Of a stretch of DNA of 64,000 bases, positions 1 to 10,798 are shown piece by piece; position 1 is the stretch's first letter, and each line of letters opens with the position of its first letter. Source of the stretch: Pseudomonas sp. CCC3.1 (GTDB taxonomy: Bacteria; Pseudomonadota; Gammaproteobacteria; Pseudomonadales; Pseudomonadaceae); NCBI RefSeq assembly GCF_034347405.1, contig NZ_CP133778.1, forward strand, positions 2,976,001-3,040,000. Reading direction: 5' to 3'. The notes below the pieces were generated by a model. The model saw only the letters and a list, made by a program, of their open reading frames with translations, did not search any database and was not told the DNA's origin. The position numbers were made by a program, and so were the translations under genes.

Positions 1-1
1 C

Positions 2-1585
2 CGGTATCTGAACCTGCGATACGGCCTCAAGGCTGACGAGTTCTCGGCCTTGCTGTACCAATTGCCCGTGCACGCCTGTGGCAATAGCGACGCTTTGTTT
101 GATCGTGTTTTCAACAGCAGGCAGTTACTCAACCACCCCTTGCAACTGGATGGCAGCCCTTTGGACCCGGATGCAGCCGACTCTTCAACACACACCACGG
201 TGTACCAGGTGTGTGCGGCACTAGGTCTGAGCCCGACCACTGACTCACTCGGTCTGGTGGCGACTCAAACGCGCAAATTCATTGGGCCGCTGAGCAGAAA
301 TCTGGAAACATTTTCATCCTTTTACCGACAGGCTCGGATTGCCAGCCTATTCGGCCTTTCGGTGATGGAGTGCGTACACCTCCTTGAGTTGCTTGGCGAT
401 GGCACCTACCTGGAATACTTGGTGAAACCCTCCCTGCGAGGCTCGGGTCAGAATGCCCCGGCGGACTTTCTCGATGTACTGATGCAGATGGACTGGGCGG
501 TCAACTGGATTAACGCCAGCGGCAGCAGTGTGCAGCAGATCCATCATCATTTACTGCTCGACAACGCCCCGCAAAAAGCCATCGTCAGTGAGCAATTGGC
601 TCAGATAAACGCGCTGTTTGACGACCTGCAGAATCGGCTCATACCTCAAGCGGAGATTGACGCACTTGACCTTCCCCAACCCGATACAGATGCCCCTCCT
701 TTGCCGTATTCATGGCGTGTATTAATTACCAAGGGAATTTTGAAAGCCCATTCACAACTGCCCCTCGAGGTAAATGAAGAAGCACTGAAGCAAGGTCTGA
801 CCGAGGCGATCAACAACTATGTAACGATGAGCAATAAACCGGATACCAACCAACAGCTTAAAACCGAGATCACACACAAACTTGAACGACTTTTGCTAGA
901 GGCTTATAAGCTTTTGCAACCGTTTAAAGACAAGGTCGAACACCTGTTCAAAGACACGTCCCACGTTTCTCAAACTCCACTTTTGTTGAGGCACACCACC
1001 AAACATGTCAGCCGCCAGTTTGGCAAAGCACTCGGAAGTCCAAGTTCCTCCCACGAATTAAAGCACTTACTGTTATTGCTGACCGATGCTGAAAATACGT
1101 TGCAGTTGCCTTTATCCCGTCAGGCGCTGCATAAATTCTTGCTCAATCCTCGTTGGCTGGATGATAAACAGACGCCAGGTTCACTGCTCAAGTTAACGTT
1201 CAGTACCTTGTATCTGTTCACGCAGTTCAACAAGTGCATCAACGTCTATGGACTCACTCAAGATATTCTGTTGGGCTTCTTCGAAACATCAAATCCCAAA
1301 GCCATCGCTGGCGAGTCAAGCGATCTATCGTCGTCCACCAACGCGTTACTGGGTGCCATGTTCAATTGGGACTCTCGAGAAATTGAGCTGCTGGTTAATC
1401 GCCTTGAAACCAAACGGGTGCGCTCAATGGTGGAGCTGGATTGGCTCATGCGTTGCCATGAAACCGCCAATACCACGGGGCTGTCGGCCAAAGTGCTACT
1501 GACCGCCACCGATTTGCATGCCGAAATTGCCAATGATGATTGGGGTCTGGTCGGCAAAGCCGTTATTGCGACACAAAAACAATGA
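2..1585 (+). CDS. Tc toxin TcA subunit, first half (TccA/YenA1-like), 5' truncated by window edge
   Basis: The reading frame is open through base 2, so the true start lies left of the window and about 528 residues of the C-terminal part are visible. The motif ALFDRVFNS followed by short leucine-rich helices, and the later helical stretch, resemble the VRP1/alpha-helical shell region of TcA proteins. In Tc toxins TcA forms the pentameric bell that binds cells and injects the TcC payload. This polypeptide stops before any neuraminidase-like or pore domain. Those are carried by the next gene, 34 bp downstream, so TcA is split as in TccA/TccB or YenA1/YenA2. The same-strand order and tight spacing indicate one operon with the next two genes. 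Family assignment is from motif recall; the split is directly visible. Confidence 0.8.
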   Translation, partial: RYLNLRYGLKADEFSALLYQLPVHACGNSDALFDRVFNSRQLLNHPLQLDGSPLDPDAADSSTHTTVYQVCAALGLSPTTDSLGLVATQTRKFIGPLSRNLETFSSFYRQARIASLFGLSVMECVHLLELLGDGTYLEYLVKPSLRGSGQNAPADFLDVLMQMDWAVNWINASGSSVQQIHHHLLLDNAPQKAIVSEQLAQINALFDDLQNRLIPQAEIDALDLPQPDTDAPPLPYSWRVLITKGILKAHSQLPLEVNEEALKQGLTEAINNYVTMSNKPDTNQQLKTEITHKLERLLLEAYKLLQPFKDKVEHLFKDTSHVSQTPLLLRHTTKHVSRQFGKALGSPSSSHELKHLLLLLTDAENTLQLPLSRQALHKFLLNPRWLDDKQTPGSLLKLTFSTLYLFTQFNKCINVYGLTQDILLGFFETSNPKAIAGESSDLSSSTNALLGAMFNWDSREIELLVNRLETKRVRSMVELDWLMRCHETANTTGLSAKVLLTATDLHAEIANDDWGLVGKAVIATQKQ

Positions 1586-1619
1586 TGTTTTTTATCTCTG
1601 AACGGATCAAGGAATGACC

Positions 1620-4600
1620 ATGTCCCCAACACTCGATCAACAACTCAATGAAAAACTGCGCGATGCGCAATTGGCACTCTATTTGACCCACGCGGTGCCC
1701 TCAGACCCCGTACTGTCGAACGTGAAGCAGGCCGGAGGTATCAAAACAGCCGATGAGCTTTATTCGTATTGGTTGTTGGACGTACTGGTCAGTGAAGCGG
1801 TGCCTACCAGCCGAGTGGCCTGCGCCATAGCCAGCCTGCAACAATATATCAACGCAATCACACTGGGCCTTGAACCCGGATATGAAACGGAGGGCATGTC
1901 GCGCACGCAACTTGATCAATGGCATAACACGCTGCATAACTACTCGGTTTGGCACGCCAGCCAGCAGGTTCGCTATTTCCCCTCTACCTATTTAAGCCCT
2001 GAATTACGCAGTCACAAGACAGAAAACTTCCAAAAACTTGAAAACGATATTAATCAATGTCGCATCCAACCCAGTACCATTTTGTCCGCCGTTCAGAACT
2101 ACCTGAATCGCTTTGAGGATATTGCCAATCTGACAACACTGAGCGGTTACATTGATGGCGACATCAATAGCATGGCCGACAGCATGTATTACTTCGTGGG
2201 TAAATCCAGAGCCGAAAACACTTACTACTGGCGCTCACTGGATATGTCCAAGCGCGCCCTGTATCCGGCAACACACGACCTGAGCAACTTCAAGCAAGAC
2301 GCTCCAGAAGCGACTGCCTGGTCGGACTGGAAAAGCATTCCCATCCCGGCGTCGGCCAACATACCAGACCGCAGCATTCGCCCCGTCTACTTCAATAACC
2401 GTGTATTTATCACCTGGGCTCAAATCATTAGCCCTACGTCCTCCGCCAGCCAAAACACCGTATTCTCCGGACGTGAAATAGACGAAGATGAAAAGCTCTA
2501 TAAAATGCGCTTGGAGCCTTATCTAAAATCAAATTTTACAAGGGTCAGTTTAAATTTTATTTTCCAGAAATATGATGGCAGCTGGAGCATGCCGCAAGTT
2601 TGCATCGATGAATACTGCGCGCTCAGAATGAGCACTGATGAAATAAATGCCGCCACTACCACTATTGCCACACTGGACTCAACCACACAGCCCGGCTCAC
2701 TTTTTCTGGGCTTAAGCATCCAGAAAAACCAGAACAACACCAAACACAACGAAAACATATTCTCCAGCGATTTTTACCAAGCAGTACGGCTCGACTTGCA
2801 GTTTGGAATCGAACGTTTGTTTTCCTCTGGAACAGTTGAGGACTATTTAACATGGCCTCATCAGCGAGCAGTCGCCGAGCGCCACTGGTCCATTTTTGTC
2901 ATGCACAACCATTTAAACTTTAACTTTCATGCGCCTCGTAGCGAGTTTTCAGACATTCATGCGTTGACCAATACACAGCCACACACCAACCACCATCACT
3001 GGAACTATGACAACCAACAAATCCGCATCAGTGATCTTGTAAAAAACCAGGATATTAAATTCAACACCACCACCTCCGCCCTTGAAATATCGTCCACCTT
3101 GACCGCAGACTTCAACAAGCACCAGAGTTTGTCATTCGAAGCCAATGACAACGGCGTGAAAATAAAAATGAAACTGGCGCTCAATCTGGCATCGTCTACC
3201 ACGCAACTTGTTGATTTTCACTCAGAGTCGTTAATCACTTTAAGGCACCTAAAAACGCCCCCCGAAAGTATCTCCAGCATATCGATCTCTAACAACGGCA
3301 CATCTGTGTCATTCTCACAGTTTTCATCGAAGCTCAACGTATCGTCCAACGGCTCCATTGAAGATAAAGGCCATGAAGCCACGCAAAAGCTAACGGACAA
3401 TAAAATTGATATAGATACATTCAATGAATTCTTCTACGCCCAAAACCCGTCGTACACGATTACTGTCAATCTGAACGATAACCAGACACTGACATTTGAG
3501 AAGGTCGTCAGCACGCCAATGGAGCGTTCTTACAAACAAGTCATCCTTCTTCTACTTGATCAAGAAAACCCCACACCACCACGTATCCTGCGCAGTAACA
3601 CCCTGATTCTTGGCGCAACGGATTTCTCCCGTCGATATATTCGAGGTAGCGCTTCTGATCTTAAGGCTGCACAGAAAATAACCGTTCAATTACAGATAAA
3701 CCCCAAGACACTGCGCCCGAACATTGAGCAAGCGTTAACTTCAGACGAGCAGACCTCGCTTTCTACCATCACCCTTTTGCACGGCGTGATAATCCATGAC
3801 ACCGATGTTCAAGGCGACATCTCTCACCTTATGGGTTACGCCCTCAAATCTTCACAGATCACGCTGAACAAAAATGCCAACCCCCTCATTCCTCTGGCCC
3901 CACGCCTGAAGCGCATCGCATCGAAGAACAATGGTGCTGCTGAATGTATTGACTTCAGCGAGTCCGCGATTAAACACAGCGACGCCTCCGCACAAAACAA
4001 GCTGCGCGCGCCGATCCGGATGAACACCAGTTTTGCCGAAAAACTCACTCAAGCAGCCAGCGTCAGCCTCGATACGTTGTTCACCCTGACCCCGACAGCA
4101 TGGCTAGAACCCTCGCTAATCGAAGGCGGCCCAGATCAGCCCCTGGATTTTCACGGAGCCCATGGCAAGTACTATTGGGAGCTGTTCCTGTACCTGCCCT
4201 GGCTTGTTGCTCATCGCCTGAACCTGGAGCAACGTTATGCCGAGGCCCAGGCCTGGATGCACTACCTGTTTGATCCGGCGCATAACGCTACCGTTAGCCA
4301 TGAAACCCAGCGTCACTGGCGGCTGAATGTACTGAGTGCGCCACTGTCTGACCTCAGCTACGCACAGGACAACCCTCACGATCCGAATCAGATCGCACTG
4401 AGCGCTCCGGTTCACTTTCGTCGGGCTTTGTTCCAGTTGTACCTGGACATTTTGATCAACCGCGGTGACGCCGCCTACCGACAAGCAACCGCAGATAGCC
4501 TCGCGGAAGCCAAGCTCTGGTACGTGCGCGTCAAAAGTCTACTCGGACCACGGCCAACGGTGACCTCGATTGACCCATGGACCAGCATCACCCTCGGGGA

Positions 4601-6413
4601 ACTCAGCGCGGCACCGTCCAGCGAACTGCGCAACCTGGAGCGTCAGGCGAGCAATCAAGACTCAGCACTGGTCCTCGTCACCCGCCTGGCCTCGGTTGAG
4701 AATTTGGCCGCACTCATGGCCGACACATCGTATTTACGTCGACCGTTAAACCCGAGCCTGATGGCCCGATGGGACAAAATCGATAGCCGTTTGCACAACC
4801 TGCGCCATCACCTGGATCTGGTCGGCAAACCTCTCCAGGTTTCGCTGTTTGCATCGCCACTCTCCCCCCATGCCTTTATTGCCCGAGCGTTACAAGGAGG
4901 CAATGTGGGCAACACGCCATCCGCGGCTTCATTACAAGCCCAAGCCAGCCATTACCGTTTTCATGTGATCCAGGCGCACGCTATGGCCGCGACCGAAAAC
5001 CTGATTCAGTTCGGCACGACCTTGCTGTCGCTGATTGAACGCAAAGATCAGTCTGAACATATGGCACTTCAACACGCACAAGCGTGGGATCTGAGCAAAA
5101 TTTCGGTGGAACAGCAATCTCAAGCGTTGCTCATCGATGAGAAAAACCAGGCGGCATTGCGCGCTGGACGCAAATCCGTCGAAGCACGGGTCAAGTACTT
5201 CTCAAAACAACTTCTGGAAGGTATCAACCAAGGAGAAGCCCAGGCCAGTCAGCAATTTCAGGACAGTGCCAATCTGGAAATTGGTGCCTATGGCGCTCAA
5301 GCCGCTGCCGGGGCGTTAATGATGCTGCCCAATATCTTCGGCACTTCAAATGGCGGTATACGTCTAGAAGGCTCAATGTATGCCGTACAAGCAATCATCC
5401 AGGGCGTAGCCCACGAAAAACGCGCCAGCGCTGCCCACCTTGATCGCACAGAGCAGTTCAACCGCCGAAATCAAGAGTGGGAATATTCTCTGGATCAAGC
5501 CCGACTTGAGCTCAGTCAAATAGATGCACAGCTTGAAACCTATGCCGAGCAAGTGACCAACACCCGCCTGCAACTGCGCCACACCGAAACGGCATTGGCC
5601 CAAGCCATGTCGAGCTACGAAATACTCAGTAAACGTTTCTCTAATTCACAGCTCTATCAATGGCTGAACAGCCAGCTGTCGGCGTTTTATTTTCTGGCCT
5701 ATGACGTCACCCATTCATTGTGTCTGGCCGCTCAAGCGTGCTGGCAATACGAACGCGCAGACTGGAAGAAGACTTTTATCCAAAGCAGCCACTGGAACAA
5801 TCAATACAGGGGGCTCTCTGCGGGTGAAGCACTCAAGTTGAACCTGCTGCAAATGGATGCTGCGTACTTGCAGCACAATGCGCGCGCACTGGAGATCAGA
5901 AAAACCGTGTCACTGCGCCAACTGCCCGATAAAGACAGCAGCGCCACGTTGAACAAACAGTGGGACGTCTTGAAAACCGATCTGATAAGCAGCGGCACCG
6001 TGAATTTCGAGTTCACCCAGGCGCTGTTTGATGCTGACTACCCTGGGCATCACCTGCGCCGGATCAAAAGTATCAGCGTGTCACTGCCCGCTACGCTGGG
6101 GCCATACGAGGACATCAGGGCGACGTTGACGCAAACCTACAACAAGATCCAGCACAGCGAACAGCCGGACGAAAGCACTGAAAACCTGCACGTGCGCGAG
6201 CAGATAGCACTTTCGTCCGGGGTGAATGACAGCGGCCTGTTTACGCTCAGTTTCGACAACGATTCACGTTATTTACCTTTCGAATACACCGGTGCGGTGT
6301 CCCGCTGGCAGCTGTTTTTCCCTAATCATAACGCTCAGCTCTCCATGCTTGAGTCACTGACCGACATCATTGTGCACGTGCACTATACGTCCAGCGCCGG
6401 AGCCAAGGCATGA
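1620..6413 (+). CDS. Tc toxin TcA subunit, second half (TccB/YenA2-like): neuraminidase-like, pore and TcB-binding domains
   Basis: About 1,597 residues. The N-terminal 350 residues (containing FNNRVFITWAQ near residue 265) match the ABC-toxin N-terminal and neuraminidase-like region. A glycine/alanine-rich segment near residues 1190-1270 (EIGAYGAQAAAGALMMLPN) flanked by long amphipathic helices is the expected pore and channel region. The C-terminal 250 residues resemble the TcB-binding domain. An ATG at 1614 abuts the AAGGA ribosome site, whereas the ATG at 1620 has normal spacing, so I chose 1620. The gene overlaps the TcB start by four bases (ATGA), implying translational coupling. The middle third (about residues 280-720) is asparagine/threonine/serine-rich and has lower GC than its flanks, which may be the fast-evolving receptor-binding part. 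Confidence 0.87.
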   Translation: MSPTLDQQLNEKLRDAQLALYLTHAVPSDPVLSNVKQAGGIKTADELYSYWLLDVLVSEAVPTSRVACAIASLQQYINAITLGLEPGYETEGMSRTQLDQWHNTLHNYSVWHASQQVRYFPSTYLSPELRSHKTENFQKLENDINQCRIQPSTILSAVQNYLNRFEDIANLTTLSGYIDGDINSMADSMYYFVGKSRAENTYYWRSLDMSKRALYPATHDLSNFKQDAPEATAWSDWKSIPIPASANIPDRSIRPVYFNNRVFITWAQIISPTSSASQNTVFSGREIDEDEKLYKMRLEPYLKSNFTRVSLNFIFQKYDGSWSMPQVCIDEYCALRMSTDEINAATTTIATLDSTTQPGSLFLGLSIQKNQNNTKHNENIFSSDFYQAVRLDLQFGIERLFSSGTVEDYLTWPHQRAVAERHWSIFVMHNHLNFNFHAPRSEFSDIHALTNTQPHTNHHHWNYDNQQIRISDLVKNQDIKFNTTTSALEISSTLTADFNKHQSLSFEANDNGVKIKMKLALNLASSTTQLVDFHSESLITLRHLKTPPESISSISISNNGTSVSFSQFSSKLNVSSNGSIEDKGHEATQKLTDNKIDIDTFNEFFYAQNPSYTITVNLNDNQTLTFEKVVSTPMERSYKQVILLLLDQENPTPPRILRSNTLILGATDFSRRYIRGSASDLKAAQKITVQLQINPKTLRPNIEQALTSDEQTSLSTITLLHGVIIHDTDVQGDISHLMGYALKSSQITLNKNANPLIPLAPRLKRIASKNNGAAECIDFSESAIKHSDASAQNKLRAPIRMNTSFAEKLTQAASVSLDTLFTLTPTAWLEPSLIEGGPDQPLDFHGAHGKYYWELFLYLPWLVAHRLNLEQRYAEAQAWMHYLFDPAHNATVSHETQRHWRLNVLSAPLSDLSYAQDNPHDPNQIALSAPVHFRRALFQLYLDILINRGDAAYRQATADSLAEAKLWYVRVKSLLGPRPTVTSIDPWTSITLGELSAAPSSELRNLERQASNQDSALVLVTRLASVENLAALMADTSYLRRPLNPSLMARWDKIDSRLHNLRHHLDLVGKPLQVSLFASPLSPHAFIARALQGGNVGNTPSAASLQAQASHYRFHVIQAHAMAATENLIQFGTTLLSLIERKDQSEHMALQHAQAWDLSKISVEQQSQALLIDEKNQAALRAGRKSVEARVKYFSKQLLEGINQGEAQASQQFQDSANLEIGAYGAQAAAGALMMLPNIFGTSNGGIRLEGSMYAVQAIIQGVAHEKRASAAHLDRTEQFNRRNQEWEYSLDQARLELSQIDAQLETYAEQVTNTRLQLRHTETALAQAMSSYEILSKRFSNSQLYQWLNSQLSAFYFLAYDVTHSLCLAAQACWQYERADWKKTFIQSSHWNNQYRGLSAGEALKLNLLQMDAAYLQHNARALEIRKTVSLRQLPDKDSSATLNKQWDVLKTDLISSGTVNFEFTQALFDADYPGHHLRRIKSISVSLPATLGPYEDIRATLTQTYNKIQHSEQPDESTENLHVREQIALSSGVNDSGLFTLSFDNDSRYLPFEYTGAVSRWQLFFPNHNAQLSMLESLTDIIVHVHYTSSAGAKA

Positions 6414-9400
6414 CAACCCAGGCCAACAACACCGAGGTGATCACCCCGTCCTTGCCCAAGGGCGGTGGCGCCATTCAAAGCATCGGTACCGGCTGGGGCG
6501 CAGTCGGCATGACAGGTCAGGCATCGTTCGATGTACCGCTGCCTCTTTCTCCAGGTCGCACGTTTACCCCTGCGTTGAGCCTCAGTTATCGCAGCACGTT
6601 AGGCAATGGGCCATTTGGCATTGGCTGGGATTTATCGGCAGGCGCCATTGTTCGCAATACCCTCAAGGGCGTGCCGACTTATACCGATAAGGACGAATTT
6701 ATTAGCCATACCGGCTCAGAGTTGATCCCCGAGCGCACAGCCCAAGGGGCTCTTAACACAACCACAGTGAGTCACTACAACGGTGTGCAACTGCGTGCAG
6801 CCCACACCGTTGTGCGCTATTTACCACGTGTCGAGAGCACGTTCGAGCGCATCGAGCATTGGTCCACAACCGAAGATCCAGCGGGTTTCTGGCTGGTCCA
6901 GAGCCCGGATGGCAGCACTCATCTGTTTGGCAAAACCACAGCAGGGCGTTGTGCAGATCCGGCTGCACCCGAGCATGTCGCGCAATGGCTCCTTCAAGAA
7001 AGCCTGACTGCCCATGGTGAGCAGATTTACTACCATTACAAAAGCGCCGAACAACACAGTTCGCAGCCCGCAATCCGTGACTTTCGTGCCCAGCGTTATC
7101 TGGCACGGGTGTGCTACGCCAACCTTCGGGCTCAAACGCAGTTGATGCTCTGGACGACTGATACCCCAGCAGACAAGCAGTGGCACTTTGAGTTAGTGCT
7201 CGACTATGGGGAGCGCACATACAGACGTCTCGAAAAACCCGGTTATGCCGAGCTGAGGCCCTGGCAGCCACGCAAGGACCCTTTCTTCAGTTATGCCTAT
7301 GGTTTTGAACTGGGCAATCAGTACCTGTGCCGCCAAGTGCTGATGTTTCACTATTTCCCCGATGAAGCCGCCATGGGACCTGATCCGGTGCTGGTCCGAC
7401 GCCTGCTGCTGCAATACCGATGGACAGAGGGTGCAGGCAATTTGTTACGCGCCTTGCTTAGCCAGGCGTTTGACGCAGGTGAAGCCCCTGCTCAGTGGCC
7501 ACCCATGGTACTGACGTACAGCCCCTTCACCTTGGAGGCCGCGCCGGAGAAATTTCAGCCTTTCGAAGCGCTGAACGTTCCAGGCAATGCTGCGGGCTAT
7601 CAACTGGTCGACCTGTACAACGATGGACTGCCTGGCGTGCTCAGCCGCGCAGAGAAAAGCTGGTATTACCGCGAGCCGACAAGAGCCCCGCTACCCGCCG
7701 AGGGGGATGCTGTGGACTACGGTGAGACACAACTCTTGGCCAACATTCCGGTCGCCGATCAAAACCAGACCGCCGTGCAAACACTGAGTGACTTGAACGG
7801 CGACGGCCAATTGGACTGGATCCTTGCACGGCCAGGCATGAGCGGTTTTTTCACCCTCAAGGGCGATCGAAGCTGGTCGGGGTTTGTTCCATTTGCGGCA
7901 TTCCCCCAAGAGTTTTTTCACCCTGCCAGCCAATGGGTCGACTTGATGGGCAATGGGATCTACGACCTTGCACTGATCGGCAGCCACAGTGTGCGGATCT
8001 ACATTAATCAGGGCACAGAAGGCTTTGCAGCAGGCCAAGTGATCCCGCACATACCCGCCGAAACTGCGCTGCCGCAACCAGGAAGCACCGCAACCGAGCT
8101 GGTGGCCTTCAGCGACATATTGGGCAGCGGCCAGCAACACTTGATCCGTATCCGTCATGACCATATCCAATGTTGGCCAAACTTGGGGGGCGGGCATTTT
8201 GGCAAGGGATTTGAGTTTGCTTCGCTGCCGTTTTCCTACGCCAGCTTCGACCCTGCACGCATTCTCCTTGCAGACCTGGACGGCTCTGGCGCCAGCGATC
8301 TGTTGTACCTGGAACCCGACAAGGTACTGATCTTCATGAGCCGTTTTGGGCACGGATTACAGCCTCCAGTCCCATTGAAGTGGCCTGACGGAGTGCGCTA
8401 TGACCGTTTCTGCCAAGTCACGACTGCGGACTTGCAAGGCCTTGGCTGCTCAAGCCTTGTGATGACCACCTCGCAAGGGACAACGCGGCATTGGCGTTAC
8501 GACTTCGTCAGCCAAAAGCCTTATTTGCTGACTGCCACCGAGAACAACATGGGGGCCAGAGGTGAGTTGAATTACCGCAGCAGCGCTCAGGAATGGCTGG
8601 ATGAAAAACGTGAACGCCAGCAGGCCAATAAGCCACAGGTCAGCGGCTTACCCTTCCCATTGCACTTGGTCACCCGGCAACAGCAGTTCGATTTGATCAG
8701 CGGCAACCAAATCGCGCAGCGGTTCCAGTACCGCGAAGGCTTTTACGACCCTCGGGAACGGAAATTCCAGGGATTTGGGCTGTTGTTCGAGACCGATGCC
8801 CAAACCAGCCCAGACGATACGCTTGATGCTGGCCATACCGGAGCGCTGCTGCGCAAATCCTGGTTTCACACCGGCAAAGACCTCGACATGCCTCGCTCGG
8901 ACTACAATCAGTCCGATAAAAGTGCCAAAACGCTTGGGCTAACGCTGTTGGGCCGTCTGGAGCCTGGCAATCTGCACGACACGTTAATCCAGGCACCCAG
9001 CGCAACGGTCTTGCGCGCCATGAAAAAAGCCCTCAGTGGCTCACCCCTGCGCGAGGAAATCTACGCCGCTGACGATCCCGCGGCCACTGCCGTGCCTTAC
9101 TCAGTCAGTCAACAGCGCTATCTGGTACGGCAGCTTGAATCAACTGACTCCGTGTTGTTGTTGCCCCTTGAGTCGGTGAGTTATCGATATGAGCGCGAGC
9201 CTGACGACCCGGCCTGTAGCCACACCCTCAACCTGATCAGGGATGCTTACGGCAGCCTTGTGCATGGCATGACGGTTAATTGCGCACGTCGCAAGCGAGC
9301 AACGGATGCGCCGCCATTCAGTGATCCGCATCAGCAAAAATGGTGGCGAGACACCCATGACGCGGCGCAACAGGCTGACTACATAACGGAGATCCGGGCT

Positions 9401-10759
9401 CAAGCCATACATCTGGACGCCCCTCAGCGCTGGCGTCTGGAATTGCCTTATCGCCAGCGCAGTAACGCGCTGGTGCTAGACAAAGGCACGCTTGGCCATA
9501 TCAGCTATGAGCATTTCATTGCCCGCACGCCGAACAACCCCGTGGGGGTGAATGCTGGATGGGTGTTGGCGGGCGCATCGGTGCAACATTACTGCCTTGC
9601 GCAAAGTGCTGACCCATTGCCTGCTGGCCAAGCCAGTTTTGAGGCCCTGCCTCACCATGTTGAAAGCGCTGAACTGGATGAGCCCGCGCTGGCAGTCTAT
9701 GACGATGTGCCCCAGATGCCGGGAGCCGAGCCATTTGACCTGGAGAAAGAACTGCCCCGTGCGCACTATCACCCCATGACCCTGTTCCTGCCAGCCCCTG
9801 AGCCGAGCGTGCCCGAGCAGAACGCAAAAACTACCCTGTGGTCACTCAAACAGGGATTTGCGGTGTATGACGATGCCGCCGAGTTTTATCGAGCCAACTA
9901 TTTTCGTGCCACTGAGTGCCATGGCGTCACTGTGGTCGCGCATGACCGATATAAATACTTGATGAGCTCGGTCAAGACGGCTGATGGCTGTACAACCACG
10001 GCGGTGTACGACTATCGAACCTTGATGCCGATACAGATTACCGATGCACAAGGCACCGTACAGCAAGCACGCTATAACGCTTTTGGCCAATTATTAGCGA
10101 CCAGCTTTTACGGGCACGAAGAGGGTAAAGCGGTTGGATTCGAGACACTCGACAACTACGTTCGCCCTGCCAACGACACCCCTGAGACGGCCATCGCCAA
10201 CCCCGCGAGCGCCTTGATGAAAGCCGCCAGCGCCTGTTTTTACGCCCCCTTCAGTTGGATGCAAAAACGCGAGCCGGTGCATGTCGCCGTGTTGCAGGCA
10301 GATCGTTACCCCACAGATACGGATGGTGTTGAACCGATCATCAGAATCAGCGTGGCCTCCAGCGACGGCTCCGGGCGAGTCTTGCAAAACAAGCAGAAGA
10401 CAGTGCCCGGACCTGCTTATCAGGTCGACCCTGGCGGGGTATTGAGACTGGACGCCACGGGAAAACCACTCACGCTTGAAAGCAACCAACGCTGGCGAGT
10501 CAGCGCCAGAGTCGAATACAACAACAAGGGCCTGGCGATTCGTAACTATCGCCCCTACTTTGCCGATCATTGGCACTCGATCAACGACGCGTCACTGCGC
10601 GAAGGGGGTTATAGCGACCAGCTGTTTTACGACCCACTGGGGCGACTCACAAAAACCCTAAATGCCAGCGGCGATATGAGCCGCCAAACCTATTGCACGT
10701 GGTACACCATCAGCGAAGACGAAAACGATACTTACGAACCTCCACCCACTGCGCCTTGA
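6410..10759 (+). CDS. Tc toxin TcB subunit (TcdB/TcaC-like, SpvB N-terminal domain, FG-GAP repeats)
   Basis: A 1,449-residue protein. Residues 1-310 carry the SpvB-type start (SLPKGGGAIQSIGTGWGAVG, then PLPLSPGRTFTPALSLSYRS). Calcium-binding-like FG-GAP/VCBS blades follow: DLYNDGLPG near 401, DLNGDGQLDW near 462 and DLDGSGASDLLYL near 622, consistent with the beta-propeller that docks on TcA. The TcB mid-region follows, and the C-terminus begins YD/RHS-like strands (YDYRTLMPIQITDAQGTVQ) that would form the TcB half of the hollow cocoon shared with TcC. The gene starts inside the stop of the TcA gene. It is a separate polypeptide from TcC, which lies on the opposite strand. Length and domain order fit the TcB family. 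Confidence 0.92.
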   Translation: MTTQANNTEVITPSLPKGGGAIQSIGTGWGAVGMTGQASFDVPLPLSPGRTFTPALSLSYRSTLGNGPFGIGWDLSAGAIVRNTLKGVPTYTDKDEFISHTGSELIPERTAQGALNTTTVSHYNGVQLRAAHTVVRYLPRVESTFERIEHWSTTEDPAGFWLVQSPDGSTHLFGKTTAGRCADPAAPEHVAQWLLQESLTAHGEQIYYHYKSAEQHSSQPAIRDFRAQRYLARVCYANLRAQTQLMLWTTDTPADKQWHFELVLDYGERTYRRLEKPGYAELRPWQPRKDPFFSYAYGFELGNQYLCRQVLMFHYFPDEAAMGPDPVLVRRLLLQYRWTEGAGNLLRALLSQAFDAGEAPAQWPPMVLTYSPFTLEAAPEKFQPFEALNVPGNAAGYQLVDLYNDGLPGVLSRAEKSWYYREPTRAPLPAEGDAVDYGETQLLANIPVADQNQTAVQTLSDLNGDGQLDWILARPGMSGFFTLKGDRSWSGFVPFAAFPQEFFHPASQWVDLMGNGIYDLALIGSHSVRIYINQGTEGFAAGQVIPHIPAETALPQPGSTATELVAFSDILGSGQQHLIRIRHDHIQCWPNLGGGHFGKGFEFASLPFSYASFDPARILLADLDGSGASDLLYLEPDKVLIFMSRFGHGLQPPVPLKWPDGVRYDRFCQVTTADLQGLGCSSLVMTTSQGTTRHWRYDFVSQKPYLLTATENNMGARGELNYRSSAQEWLDEKRERQQANKPQVSGLPFPLHLVTRQQQFDLISGNQIAQRFQYREGFYDPRERKFQGFGLLFETDAQTSPDDTLDAGHTGALLRKSWFHTGKDLDMPRSDYNQSDKSAKTLGLTLLGRLEPGNLHDTLIQAPSATVLRAMKKALSGSPLREEIYAADDPAATAVPYSVSQQRYLVRQLESTDSVLLLPLESVSYRYEREPDDPACSHTLNLIRDAYGSLVHGMTVNCARRKRATDAPPFSDPHQQKWWRDTHDAAQQADYITEIRAQAIHLDAPQRWRLELPYRQRSNALVLDKGTLGHISYEHFIARTPNNPVGVNAGWVLAGASVQHYCLAQSADPLPAGQASFEALPHHVESAELDEPALAVYDDVPQMPGAEPFDLEKELPRAHYHPMTLFLPAPEPSVPEQNAKTTLWSLKQGFAVYDDAAEFYRANYFRATECHGVTVVAHDRYKYLMSSVKTADGCTTTAVYDYRTLMPIQITDAQGTVQQARYNAFGQLLATSFYGHEEGKAVGFETLDNYVRPANDTPETAIANPASALMKAASACFYAPFSWMQKREPVHVAVLQADRYPTDTDGVEPIIRISVASSDGSGRVLQNKQKTVPGPAYQVDPGGVLRLDATGKPLTLESNQRWRVSARVEYNNKGLAIRNYRPYFADHWHSINDASLREGGYSDQLFYDPLGRLTKTLNASGDMSRQTYCTWYTISEDENDTYEPPPTAP

Positions 10760-10798
10760 TGAGCATTCGCGAAACAAGACCGTAGCCTTGGAGACACA

